Assembly: GCF_002220365.1 (NCBI RefSeq)
Contig: NZ_MTHB01000109.1
Coordinates: 124,001-188,000, forward strand
DNA from: Caballeronia sordidicola
GTDB lineage: Bacteria; Pseudomonadota; Gammaproteobacteria; Burkholderiales; Burkholderiaceae
Length of the DNA stretch: 64,000 nucleotides
Reading direction: 5' to 3'
In this document: positions 27,213 through 35,706 of the stretch, piece after piece
Layout: the number at the start of each line of letters is the position of its first letter
How positions within the stretch are numbered: the first letter of the stretch is position 1
Program-made: the position numbers and the translations under genes
The notes under the pieces: generated by a model
Told to the model about the DNA's origin: nothing
The model's database searches: none
What the model saw: the letters and a program-made list of their open reading frames with translations, nothing else

Positions 27213-28112
27213 ATGGATTTGAAGCAGATGCGGCAGTTTCTGGCGCTTGCCGAGGAGTTGAATTTCGGCCGCGCTGCCGAGCGTCTTCACATGGCTCAAC
27301 CACCGCTCACGCGTAGCATTCGCGCGTTGGAAGAGGAACTGGGCGCGCCGTTATTCGTGCGCACGCCGAAGGGGGCGGAATTGACGCAAGCGGGTCAGGC
27401 GTTGCTTGACGAGGTACCGAACGTGCTTGCGCTAGCTCGCCGTGCACAGGAGCAGGCGCAGCTCGCGGGTCAGGGATATGTCGGCCGGCTGGATGTCGGC
27501 ATCTTCAGTTCGGGGATCCTGAACGTGATTCCGCGTTTGCTTGCGCAGTTTCATACCGATCGGCCCGATGTGAAGATCGGCTTGCATAATATGTCAAAGG
27601 CCGATCAGATCGCTGCCTTGCGTGAGCGCCGTATCACGATCGGGTTTAACCGGTTGGTACCGGATGAAGCGGATATAGCGGTGGAATGGGTTCAGCGTGA
27701 GCCCTTCCTGGTCGCGCTTTACGAGGGTCATCCGCTATGTGTGAAGAAGTCGATCACGCTTGGCGATTTGGACAATGAACGGATGATTCTTTACCCGAAC
27801 GCGCCGGTGCATGGACTTGCACAGGAAGTCGCCGCGGCGTTCCGGGCTGAAGGTGTGCGGTTGCGCGTGGAGCAGGAAGTCGAGGACGTGGTGACGTGTA
27901 TTGCGCTGGTCGCCAGCCGCTTTGGTGTTTGCGTCACGACGGAATCCGCCGCGAATCTCCGCTTGCCAGGGGTGGTTTATCGACCGCTCAGGTCTAAACA
28001 GCTTCGCAATATTGAACTGAGCTGTTTGTATCGGCGGGGGGATACGTCGCCCATATTGCACGCCGTGCTTGAATTGATCAGGGCATCCAGGGGGAAGTTT
28101 CGATCACAGTAG
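27213..28112 (+). CDS. LysR family transcriptional regulator of aromatic degradation
   Basis: The ATG at 27213 follows GGGAG and gives 299 residues starting MDLKQMRQFLALAEELNFGRAAERLHMAQPPLTRSI, the LysR winged helix-turn-helix with the CatR/BenM-like QPPLTR. The effector domain has VGRLDVGIFSSGILNVIPRLL. It is divergent from the intradiol dioxygenase, with an ATAC-N7-GTAT operator between them. It probably activates the dioxygenase in response to muconate or the aromatic substrate. Confidence 0.92.
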   Translation: MDLKQMRQFLALAEELNFGRAAERLHMAQPPLTRSIRALEEELGAPLFVRTPKGAELTQAGQALLDEVPNVLALARRAQEQAQLAGQGYVGRLDVGIFSSGILNVIPRLLAQFHTDRPDVKIGLHNMSKADQIAALRERRITIGFNRLVPDEADIAVEWVQREPFLVALYEGHPLCVKKSITLGDLDNERMILYPNAPVHGLAQEVAAAFRAEGVRLRVEQEVEDVVTCIALVASRFGVCVTTESAANLRLPGVVYRPLRSKQLRNIELSCLYRRGDTSPILHAVLELIRASRGKFRSQ

Positions 28113-28180
28113 AGTCTGAGTAGAATCTGGTTTCTTGCTCGCGATGTGGCATGGATATGCAAGCAAAGCGAGCGAACTGC

Positions 28181-29299
28181 CTAAGCCTCCCGCGCCTTGC
28201 CCAAGGCGATCAAATTTCCTTCCCCGAACCCGTGGTCGCCACGCCTCTCCACGATTTCAAAAAACATATCGCCGCGGTCGCGTTGAATAAAGGTCTGCAG
28301 GAAGAGCCGCGCGCTTCCATCGGCCGCGATCGTCCCGTCTACCAGGATGCCCCTCGACCGCAGGGCTTCAACGTCCAGCCCATGCCCGGGTAAACGTTCA
28401 TCGAGTTGTTCGTAATACCTTGCCGGCGGCTGCACGAAACGAATGCCTCGCGACCGCAAGATATCCACCGACGCAAAAATATCCTTCGCCGCGAGCGCAA
28501 TATGCTGGACCCCCTCGCCCGTATGATCGGGCAGATAGTCCTGCATCAGACTCGTGCGGTAGGTCCCTTCCTCATAAACGGGAATGCTCAACGTCTGGCA
28601 AGGCGACACAATCACAGGCAGATCCTGCGCCACCTTCCAGTCCGGATGAACCGCATGGATCTCCTTGAAATGAAGGACCTGGAGATAAAACTCGAGCCAG
28701 TCCGCCAGCCGCCCCGCCCCAACCGTCTGCGTGAAATGGTCGACCTTGCTCAAACCAGCGTTGTTGGAATGCAGCGCTGCACGCGTCTCCTGCGGGTCGA
28801 GCCAGGCGAAATCAATATCGTAGATAGACCGTGCCTTTTCGCTCGGCTCCTGCCGCCCTTCCCAATGGTCCACGAAGTAAATATGCGAATCCCCAATACC
28901 CTGGATCGCGGGAATCAACAATTCGTTCGGCCCGACGCGCTCACCCTCGAAATCCCACGCCCCGAATTCGATGGCACGCTCGTGCGAAGTCTGCGCATCG
29001 AACACCCTTAGCCCGATCGCGCAGATGCCCACCCCATGATTTACCGCGAACCGCGCTGCGAACGAATCGTCGTCGGCGTTGATGAGAAAATTCATGCTGC
29101 CCTGCCGGAACAGGGTGACGTCCTTGCTGACATGGTGCGCCACTTGCGTAAAGCCAAGTTGCTCGAAGAGCGTGCGCAACCGCGCCGGGTCCGGGCTCGA
29201 AAATTCCACGAATTCAAGCCCGGCGACGCCCAGCGGATTGTCGCTGTCCTGCAGGGATTGCGCCGAGGCAGCGCCAGGCAGAAAAGCATCGTTGGTCAT
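28181..29299 (-). CDS. hpd: 4-hydroxyphenylpyruvate dioxygenase
   Basis: The 372 residues match HPPD in length and layout: two vicinal-oxygen-chelate halves, DNPLGVAGLEFVEFSSPDP at the start, the iron ligands His in KVDHFTQTV, His in GVQHIALAA and Glu in MFFEIVERRGDHGFGEGN. It would turn 4-hydroxyphenylpyruvate into homogentisate. It sits 176 bases downstream of the dehydroshikimate dehydratase whose C-terminal half is itself HPPD-like, so the two may be related by duplication. A role outside tyrosine breakdown cannot be excluded. Confidence 0.85.
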   Translation of the reverse strand: MTNDAFLPGAASAQSLQDSDNPLGVAGLEFVEFSSPDPARLRTLFEQLGFTQVAHHVSKDVTLFRQGSMNFLINADDDSFAARFAVNHGVGICAIGLRVFDAQTSHERAIEFGAWDFEGERVGPNELLIPAIQGIGDSHIYFVDHWEGRQEPSEKARSIYDIDFAWLDPQETRAALHSNNAGLSKVDHFTQTVGAGRLADWLEFYLQVLHFKEIHAVHPDWKVAQDLPVIVSPCQTLSIPVYEEGTYRTSLMQDYLPDHTGEGVQHIALAAKDIFASVDILRSRGIRFVQPPARYYEQLDERLPGHGLDVEALRSRGILVDGTIAADGSARLFLQTFIQRDRGDMFFEIVERRGDHGFGEGNLIALGKAREA

Positions 29300-29475
29300 C
29301 GAAAATCACCTCTGAGAAAGTCAGGTCCGTCGCTGTCTGTGCACTCGTGCGTCAGCGCTGCAGCCACCTGCCGCGCTGACGCCGAGACAGATTATCGTCT
29401 CTGGCATCAAAGCGTCAAACTGTCGAGCACTGTCTCAAGCCAGCAGGGCGTCCCCAGACCAGACCGCCAGCTCGG

Positions 29476-31377
29476 TCACGCCGCCCCGGCTACCCGCTCC
29501 TGATGGCGTCGTTGGGCGTGGGCCGCGAGCCGAACTGGCGCGTTCACCGCACCATAGCCGTCATAGGCGCCCTTGCGTTGCACGACCTCCAGGAAAAACC
29601 GCTCCGCGAACTGCTCCGTGTAGACCTGGAAAAACTCGCCGCCCGCGTTGTCGCGGTCATACAGGATGCCGCCCTCACGCATTTGTGCGAGCTGGGCCGG
29701 GTCGAGATCGTAGCGCGCCTCGAGATCGTCGTAATAATTGCGGGGAATGTGCAGGAGCGGCACGCCCCGCTCGCGCAACTGCGCGACGGCCGCGAAAATG
29801 TCGTCGGTCGCGAACGCAACGTGATTCAGCCCGGAACCGCGGTAGGTCGACAGCGACTCCACCACTGCCGTATGCCGGTCCGCCGACGCGTTGAGCACGA
29901 TCCGCACGGAACCGTCCCGGCTGCGCACCGCGCGGCTTCTGACAAGGCCGTACGGGTCCGGTAAGAGGACCGACGGCTCGGCATCGAAACCGAACGTCGC
30001 CTTGAAAAAAAGCACCCACGTATCCAGCGTGTCGGCAGGCAGGTTCAGGCACACATGGTCGATACGGCGCAGGATATCGGCACGGTCCTGCTTGCCTGTA
30101 TCAGTCAAGTTGAAATCGGTCTCATAGAGCGTGGGCTCGCCCGGCGCCTCGTCGACGAAGTACTGCAAGCTGTTATCGGGTGCCTGCACGCTCGGCACCA
30201 CGCGCTCGTTGGGACCGACCTTGCCCGAAAATGGCGCGTAGCCAAAAGCGGCCGCGCGCTCGAACGCCTGCGCGGCGTTATCCACGCGATACGCCGACGC
30301 GCAGATCGACAAGCCATGCGCCTGATGAAACGCGCTCGCGAAGGAGTCCGTCTCGCCGTTCAGGAGAATGCACGCGTCGCCCTGCGCGTACAGCGTGACA
30401 TTCTTCGAGCGATGCCGGCCAGCCGCGCGAAAGCCCAGGCGTTCGAGCCATTGGGCAAGCGTCGGACCACCGGCCGGATCGACGGCGAATTCGAGGAACT
30501 GAAAGCCCGTGTGCGCAGGCGCGGCGGGCGGATGGAACAACGTCTCATGCGACGTCGCTGTTAAAGCGCCCGCGCATTGTTCTTCCAGATACAGCAGCGA
30601 GCGATAACCGTCAACGGCCGTCGCCGCGTTCGGCGCCGCGCGAAATCCGTCGTTGAAAATCTCCAATGACAGCGGCCCGGCATATCCCGACGCCAGTACC
30701 TGACGTGTAAAGCCGGCCACATCGAGATCGCCTTGCCCCGGGAAACAACGGTAATGCCGGCTCCATTCAAGCACATCCATTGCCATCTTCGGCGCGTCCG
30801 CGATCTGCACGAACGTGATCCGGTCTGCTGGAATGCGAGCGATTTCATCGACTGAGTCGCCGATGGAAAGCGTATGAAAGCTGTCGAGGATCAGGCCGAG
30901 GTTCGGATGATCGAGCGTGTCGACCAGCCGCCACGCATGTTTGTACGAGTTGACGTGCCGCCCCCACGCCAGTGCTTCATATCCTGCCATCACGCCTTCC
31001 GAACGCGCGAGGTCGGCGAACTGACCGAGCTGATCGACGATCAATGCGTCGCCGCCGATTGAATCCGCCAAGGCATTGCTGCACACCAGCACGCGATCCG
31101 TGCCGAGTTCATGCATCAGTTCGAACTTGCGCCGCGCGCGTTCAAGGTTGCGGGCCAGTCGTTCCGGCGAGACCCCCTCGAAGTCGCGGAAGGGCTGGAA
31201 CAGCATGATCCGGAGGCCGAGGTCGGCGCAGATGCGCCGGACGTCGGCGGGTGAGCCATCGAAGTACAGCAAGTCGTTTTCGAAGATCTCGACGCCGTCG
31301 AACCCGGCGCGGCTGATAGCCTTGAGCTTCTCGACCAGCGTGCCGCTGACTGAGACGGTGGCAATTGAACGTAGCAT
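29476..31377 (-). CDS. quiC: 3-dehydroshikimate dehydratase, TIM barrel fused to an HPPD-like domain (QuiC-type)
   Basis: A 633-residue two-domain protein. Residues 1 to about 280 are a sugar-isomerase-like TIM barrel (ISRAGFDGVEIFENDLLYFDG, then LVCSNALADSIGG and LGLILDSFHTLSIGDS), the dehydratase half that converts 3-dehydroshikimate to protocatechuate. Residues about 290-633 resemble HPPD and keep its metal triad: His in RRIDHVCLNL, His in GLNHVAFATDD and Glu in FFLEVVQRKGAYDGYG. The same fusion is known from QuiC1 of Pseudomonas putida. It belongs to an operon with aroE-like, MHS carrier and BKACE genes. Confidence 0.88.
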   Translation of the reverse strand: MLRSIATVSVSGTLVEKLKAISRAGFDGVEIFENDLLYFDGSPADVRRICADLGLRIMLFQPFRDFEGVSPERLARNLERARRKFELMHELGTDRVLVCSNALADSIGGDALIVDQLGQFADLARSEGVMAGYEALAWGRHVNSYKHAWRLVDTLDHPNLGLILDSFHTLSIGDSVDEIARIPADRITFVQIADAPKMAMDVLEWSRHYRCFPGQGDLDVAGFTRQVLASGYAGPLSLEIFNDGFRAAPNAATAVDGYRSLLYLEEQCAGALTATSHETLFHPPAAPAHTGFQFLEFAVDPAGGPTLAQWLERLGFRAAGRHRSKNVTLYAQGDACILLNGETDSFASAFHQAHGLSICASAYRVDNAAQAFERAAAFGYAPFSGKVGPNERVVPSVQAPDNSLQYFVDEAPGEPTLYETDFNLTDTGKQDRADILRRIDHVCLNLPADTLDTWVLFFKATFGFDAEPSVLLPDPYGLVRSRAVRSRDGSVRIVLNASADRHTAVVESLSTYRGSGLNHVAFATDDIFAAVAQLRERGVPLLHIPRNYYDDLEARYDLDPAQLAQMREGGILYDRDNAGGEFFQVYTEQFAERFFLEVVQRKGAYDGYGAVNAPVRLAAHAQRRHQERVAGAA

Positions 31378-31463
31378 CGTAAGTTCTCTTTCAACAAGCA
31401 GGCCACCACCGGTATGCGGGGCACCGCCGTATTCCTGTCGCTATATCGGTCGCCAGCGGAAGA

Positions 31464-32294
31464 CTAAAGCGCAGGCAAATGCAGCAGTTCCCGGGCCTGC
31501 GCCGCGCTTGCCACCGGACGCCCATACTCGCCACACAGCGCAGCTACGCGGCTCACCAGCTGAGCGTTACTCGTGGCAAGCGTGTCCTTGTCCCAGCGAA
31601 TGTTGTCTTCGAGACCGGTGCGGCAGTGACCGCCCAGTTCAAGCATCCAGTGGTTCACCTCAAGCTGATGCCGGCCGATGCCTGCTGCGGTCCACGTTGC
31701 ATCGGGTAACTCGGCACGCAGCCGCTCCACTTCGAACTCAAGGATTTCGCGCTTGGCCGGCAACGCGTTCTTCACGCCCATCACGAACTGGACGTGGACC
31801 GGCGATGCCAGCAGCCCCTGCCCGACCAGATCGACGGTGCTGTAGAGCATGGCCAGATCGAAGATTTCTATCTCGGGTTTAACGCCGTGATCGAGCATCG
31901 ACTTCGCGAGCGAACGCACGAAGTCAGGCGGGTTTTCGTAGACCGTGGTCGGAAAGTTGACCGACCCCGTGGCGAGCGAAGCCATGTCCGGGCGCAGATC
32001 GAGCATCGCGCCGCGTTGCTCGAAAGAACGTCCGCGCCCACCCGTCGAGAACTGGATGATGATGTCCGGGCAATGTTGCCGGATGCCGTCCTGAAGCGCC
32101 TCGAAACGCGAGCGGTCCGAGCTGGAATTCTCCTGCTCGTCGCGCACATGCAAGTGCACGAGCGACGCGCCCGCTTCGTACGCAGCGTGCGTGCTCTCGA
32201 CCTGCTCCGAGATCGAGATGGGTACCGCCGGATTGTCCTTCTTGCGCGGCACGGAGCCCGTGATCGCAACCGAGATAATGCAGGGATCAGTCAT
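31464..32294 (-). CDS. BKACE family beta-keto acid cleavage enzyme (DUF849)
   Basis: A 276-residue TIM-barrel protein with the family motif ASLVHLHVRDEQ, whose two His residues bind zinc, and IIIQFSTGGRGRSFEQRGAML and WTAAGIGRHQLEVN further on. Members use acetyl-CoA to cleave beta-keto acids to acetoacetate and an acyl-CoA. The founding member is Kce of lysine fermentation. In a quinate/protocatechuate operon a beta-keto acid such as beta-ketoadipate is an attractive but unproven substrate. No pcaIJ or pcaF gene is present in the window. Confidence 0.85.
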   Translation of the reverse strand: MTDPCIISVAITGSVPRKKDNPAVPISISEQVESTHAAYEAGASLVHLHVRDEQENSSSDRSRFEALQDGIRQHCPDIIIQFSTGGRGRSFEQRGAMLDLRPDMASLATGSVNFPTTVYENPPDFVRSLAKSMLDHGVKPEIEIFDLAMLYSTVDLVGQGLLASPVHVQFVMGVKNALPAKREILEFEVERLRAELPDATWTAAGIGRHQLEVNHWMLELGGHCRTGLEDNIRWDKDTLATSNAQLVSRVAALCGEYGRPVASAAQARELLHLPAL

Positions 32295-32351
32295 GATTTG
32301 ATTTCCATTGAATGAAGTGTGGGCTCATGCCGGTAACCCGGAGCCCCGTGC

Positions 32352-33659
32352 TTAAGTCCGCTTCATACCACCGGCGACCACCACGGAAATCAGGCAGCCA
32401 ATAGCCAGGTAAGCCGCAACCGGGTGCCACGAACCACCGGCGAAGCTCACCAGCGCCACGGCGATGAACGGCGTGAAGCCGCCGCCGACCACGCTCGCCA
32501 CCTGATAACCCACGCCTGCGCCGCTGTATCGATACTCCGTGCCGAAAAGTTCGGTAAACATCGGCTGCTGGACGCTGACCACCATGTCGTGCGCAATGTT
32601 CGCCAGCATCACCGAAAAGATCACGATCCAGACGGTCGAGCGAGCGTCGAGTGCGACAAAGAACGGAATGGCACTGAGCATGCCGACGAGCGCGCCGATC
32701 ATGTAAATACGGCGGCGGCCAAAGCGGTCGGCGAGCATCGCAAAGCACGGAATGGTCACGATGCTGAGCGCCCCGACGAGCAAGCCGATGTTCAGGAAGA
32801 ACTGGCGCGGCATGCCGAGGTTGGTCGTTGAGTAGCTGAGGGCAAATGCCGTGACGATGTACATCGTGAACAGTTCGGCGAGGCGCAGCGCAATGATCAG
32901 CAAGAAGGCTTTCGGATGCTGGCGCAACGCTTCGAAGATCGGCAGGCGGCGGGTTTTCTGCCCTTTCTCGATCACTTTCTTAACGAACTCCTGCGACTCC
33001 TCCATGCTCGATCGCACCCACAGCCCGATCAGGACCAGCACAACGCTGAACACGAACGGGATGCGCCAGCCCCAGGTCTTGAAGGTCGCATCGTCCATGG
33101 TCTGGCTGAGGATTGAGACAATGCCGGTTGCAAGCACCAATCCCACGCCATAACCGACCTGCACGCCACTACTGTAGAACGCCTTCTTCTTGCCGGGCGC
33201 GCTTTCCACCGCCATCAATGCCGCGCCGCCCCATTCGCCGCCAACCGCGAAGCCCTGGATCGCACGCAAGGCGATAAGCAGGACCGGCGCCCACCAGCCG
33301 ACGGTCGCAAACGTGGGCAGCAACCCGATCATCGCGGTCGAGAGACCCATCATCATCACGGTCAGCACCAGCATGCGCTTGCGGCCCAGCCGGTCGCCAT
33401 AGTGGCCGAATACAAAACCACCCAGCGGGCGAAACAAAAAGCCCACGCCAAAGGTCCCGAACGCTGCGAGCGTGCCCATTGCAGGGCTGACTTTCGGGAA
33501 GAACTCGGTGTTGAAAACAATCGCCGCGATGATGCCGTAGAGCAGGAAGTCATACCAGTCGACCACTGCACCGACAAAACTGCCAAGCGCCGCCTTGCGT
33601 GCCCGGCTCTTCTCCCGGTCTACTGCTGCGACGTCCGAAGGCTGGATAGCGATAGTCAT
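32352..33659 (-). CDS. MFS transporter, metabolite:H+ symporter family (shikimate carrier ShiA-like)
   Basis: The ATG at 33659 gives 435 residues; the longer frame to 33770 adds a basic non-family tail. Features of MHS carriers are present: SFVGAVVDWYDFLLYGIIAAIVF in the first helix, the loop GHYGDRLGRKRMLVLTVMMMG, and RAIQGFAVGGEWGGAALMAVE. ShiA, the shikimate carrier of E. coli, belongs to this family. It lies between an aroE-like gene and a BKACE gene in one operon, supporting uptake of shikimate or a related acid. Confidence 0.92.
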   Translation of the reverse strand: MTIAIQPSDVAAVDREKSRARKAALGSFVGAVVDWYDFLLYGIIAAIVFNTEFFPKVSPAMGTLAAFGTFGVGFLFRPLGGFVFGHYGDRLGRKRMLVLTVMMMGLSTAMIGLLPTFATVGWWAPVLLIALRAIQGFAVGGEWGGAALMAVESAPGKKKAFYSSGVQVGYGVGLVLATGIVSILSQTMDDATFKTWGWRIPFVFSVVLVLIGLWVRSSMEESQEFVKKVIEKGQKTRRLPIFEALRQHPKAFLLIIALRLAELFTMYIVTAFALSYSTTNLGMPRQFFLNIGLLVGALSIVTIPCFAMLADRFGRRRIYMIGALVGMLSAIPFFVALDARSTVWIVIFSVMLANIAHDMVVSVQQPMFTELFGTEYRYSGAGVGYQVASVVGGGFTPFIAVALVSFAGGSWHPVAAYLAIGCLISVVVAGGMKRT

Positions 33660-33840
33660 TACGTTGTCTCTGATGTGTATTGATGTTGGGCTGCAGGACA
33701 TGGTCTGCAGGTAAAAGCGCGTGGCGCGCTGCGGTGAATGGAGCATAGGGCGGCGGCATCGCCCGATCAATGATTGGCGCGAAAATTAAAACGATGATCG
33801 ACTGTTTATGTGCGATTAACGATCGTTTTCGGGGTTAGCA

Positions 33841-34749
33841 CTAGGCCGGGGTGTCGGTGATCTGCGGGCGCATCGAGGCGCCTGAACGGCGACGCAGCGC
33901 GTCCGGCGTGATCAGGTCCAGCAGATACCCATCGTCCGAACGCACGGATTGGCCAAGTTCCGGATAACCGAAAAAGTCGAGATAGAGCGGCGTCTGCTGG
34001 ATGAGCATGTCGAAGCCGGGTTCTGCAATCAGCCCCCTTGAGCGGGCCGCGCGCAGCAACGGCGTGGGCTGGTTTTTCATCAGGATGTCGCATACGACCG
34101 CGTCTTCCCGAATCGCCCCGACATCCACGGGCAGCGGGTCGCTATCCTTCAAACCGAGCGGGGATGCATTGATGACCACGTCATAATCTTGCGGATCATT
34201 GGTCGGTACATCGCTAGCCTCGATGTGGAAATCGCGCCTCAACACGGCGGCGAGATGCTGCGCTTTACTGTGGTCGGGGTCGAAGAGCGCGAGTTCGGCC
34301 ACACCGGCTGCTGCCAGCGCGGTCGCCACCGCCGATGCCGCCCCGCCCGCGCCCAACATGAGGATCCGGCGGCCCGCGTAAGTCAGGCCTCTGCGATCCA
34401 TCGAGCGGATAAAACCTGCCCCATCGAACAAGTCCCCTTCGAGTTCGCCATCCGGATTGCGCCTGATCGCATTGACCGCATTCGCGGCCAGCGCAGCCCG
34501 CGAACAGTGGTCCACCGTCGCTGCCGCTGCCGCCTTGTGCGGGATGGACAGCGACACGCCGCCGACTGTGGGCGAGGCAAGAAGGCATCGCAACGTTGCC
34601 GCAAGATGGCCCGCCGTGACGCGCAGGGGCACCATGACGGCGTCGACTTCATGCCGCGCAAACACCTCGTTAAAGACCTCGGGCGCACGCACCTGATCTA
34701 CTGGATCGGCGATGCAATAAAAAATCCGGGTCGTGCCGGTGATCCTCAT
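33841..34749 (-). CDS. Second shikimate/quinate dehydrogenase-like protein (AroE family, atypical substrate motif)
   Basis: A 302-residue protein with GAGGGGA before the ATG. The NADP-type Rossmann loop is MLGAGGAASAVATALAAAGV, the catalytic Lys is in SIPHKAAAA, Asn in LAANAVNAI and Asp in GDLFDGAGF. As in the other AroE of this window, the canonical HSKSP is replaced (here by DQVRAP) and NTD becomes LFD. It heads the operon with the ShiA-like carrier, BKACE and dehydroshikimate dehydratase, opposite an IclR regulator. The two copies probably act on different hydroaromatic acids. Confidence 0.88.
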   Translation of the reverse strand: MRITGTTRIFYCIADPVDQVRAPEVFNEVFARHEVDAVMVPLRVTAGHLAATLRCLLASPTVGGVSLSIPHKAAAAATVDHCSRAALAANAVNAIRRNPDGELEGDLFDGAGFIRSMDRRGLTYAGRRILMLGAGGAASAVATALAAAGVAELALFDPDHSKAQHLAAVLRRDFHIEASDVPTNDPQDYDVVINASPLGLKDSDPLPVDVGAIREDAVVCDILMKNQPTPLLRAARSRGLIAEPGFDMLIQQTPLYLDFFGYPELGQSVRSDDGYLLDLITPDALRRRSGASMRPQITDTPA

Positions 34750-34841
34750 GATGTCCCCTCTGCTCCATAGCTTCGTTCATCAAGCCGGTGAAACAAAGGA
34801 TAAGGATTGGCTTCGCCGACACGAAGCAATGTTTAGTGAAT

Positions 34842-34860
34842 GTGCGCGATAATCGCTCAC
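34842..34860. promoter_or_regulatory. Palindrome in the divergent aroE-like/IclR promoter
   Basis: GTG-C-GCGAT-A-ATCGC-T-CAC is symmetric about 34851 with one mismatched pair. It lies 32 bases before the IclR start and 92 bases before the aroE-like start, a good position for autoregulation and control of the divergent operon. It shares the GATAATCG core with the inverted repeat at 22861-22890. Confidence 0.6.
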
Positions 34861-34892
34861 ACATCATCATTGATCGCACGGAATGAGGGTTA

Positions 34893-35672
34893 ATGCTTAT
34901 GACCAAACGACCGCCGTTGGACAAGCGCGACTGGATCGCGGGACTTGAGAAGGGGTTGGCGGTACTCGAAGCATTCGACAGCGAGCACGCCCGCATGACC
35001 CCTACGCAAGCAGCGGCCCGCACGGGCATGACCCGGACCGCGGCGCGCCGGCATTTGCTGACGCTGGAGAGTCTTGGTTATGTGGAAAGCGATGGCAAAC
35101 TGTTTGGACTGACGCCGCGCGTGCTGCGCGTTGGCTGGTCGTACTTCGATTCCGCACGCTTGCCGAAACTGGTCCAGCCATACCTCCAGCAACTGAGCGC
35201 GACGCTCAATGAGTCGGTCTATATCAGTGTGCTCGATGAATGGGAGCTGGTTTTCATTGCACGCAACGGGACCTCCCGGGTCATGACCACGGGGTTTGTC
35301 CTGGGCGCCCGGGTGCCTGCGCCGCTGACTTCGCCAGGCGTAGTGCTGCTTGCTTACAAGCCCGACGAGGAAGCTGTTCATGAGTGGCTGCACACGACCG
35401 TGCTGACGCCGTTTACGCCTCATACGCTGACGAACACGGTGCGTCTTGCGGAGAAAATCCGGCAAGCCCGGGCCGATGGTTTTGCGGTCATCGAACAACA
35501 ATTGCAGGTGGGGGTGCGGGGTATTGCAGTGCCGATGAAGGACCGGCACGGTGAAGTTGTCGCCGCGCTTAGTACTAACATGCCGATGGGCAAGGAGACC
35601 ACCGAGGCCGCGATTAACCGGGTAGTACACCGCTTGCAGGAGACCGCACTAGCGATGCTGAATGTGCTTTAG
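34893..35672 (+). CDS. IclR family regulator (PcaR/PobR-like)
   Basis: The 259 residues begin after GAGGG; an ATG two codons in is an alternative. The winged helix reads RMTPTQAAARTGMTRTAARRHLLTLESLGYVES, close to PcaR/PobR/PcaU, which control protocatechuate and 4-hydroxybenzoate genes. The effector domain ends GIAVPMKDRHGEVVAALSTNMPMG. Divergence from the aroE-like/carrier/dehydratase operon makes it the likely regulator of quinate/shikimate use. Confidence 0.92.
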   Translation: MLMTKRPPLDKRDWIAGLEKGLAVLEAFDSEHARMTPTQAAARTGMTRTAARRHLLTLESLGYVESDGKLFGLTPRVLRVGWSYFDSARLPKLVQPYLQQLSATLNESVYISVLDEWELVFIARNGTSRVMTTGFVLGARVPAPLTSPGVVLLAYKPDEEAVHEWLHTTVLTPFTPHTLTNTVRLAEKIRQARADGFAVIEQQLQVGVRGIAVPMKDRHGEVVAALSTNMPMGKETTEAAINRVVHRLQETALAMLNVL

Positions 35673-35706
35673 GGCGGTGGCTTTTTGCTTCCTCGGTCCA
35701 TCATTC

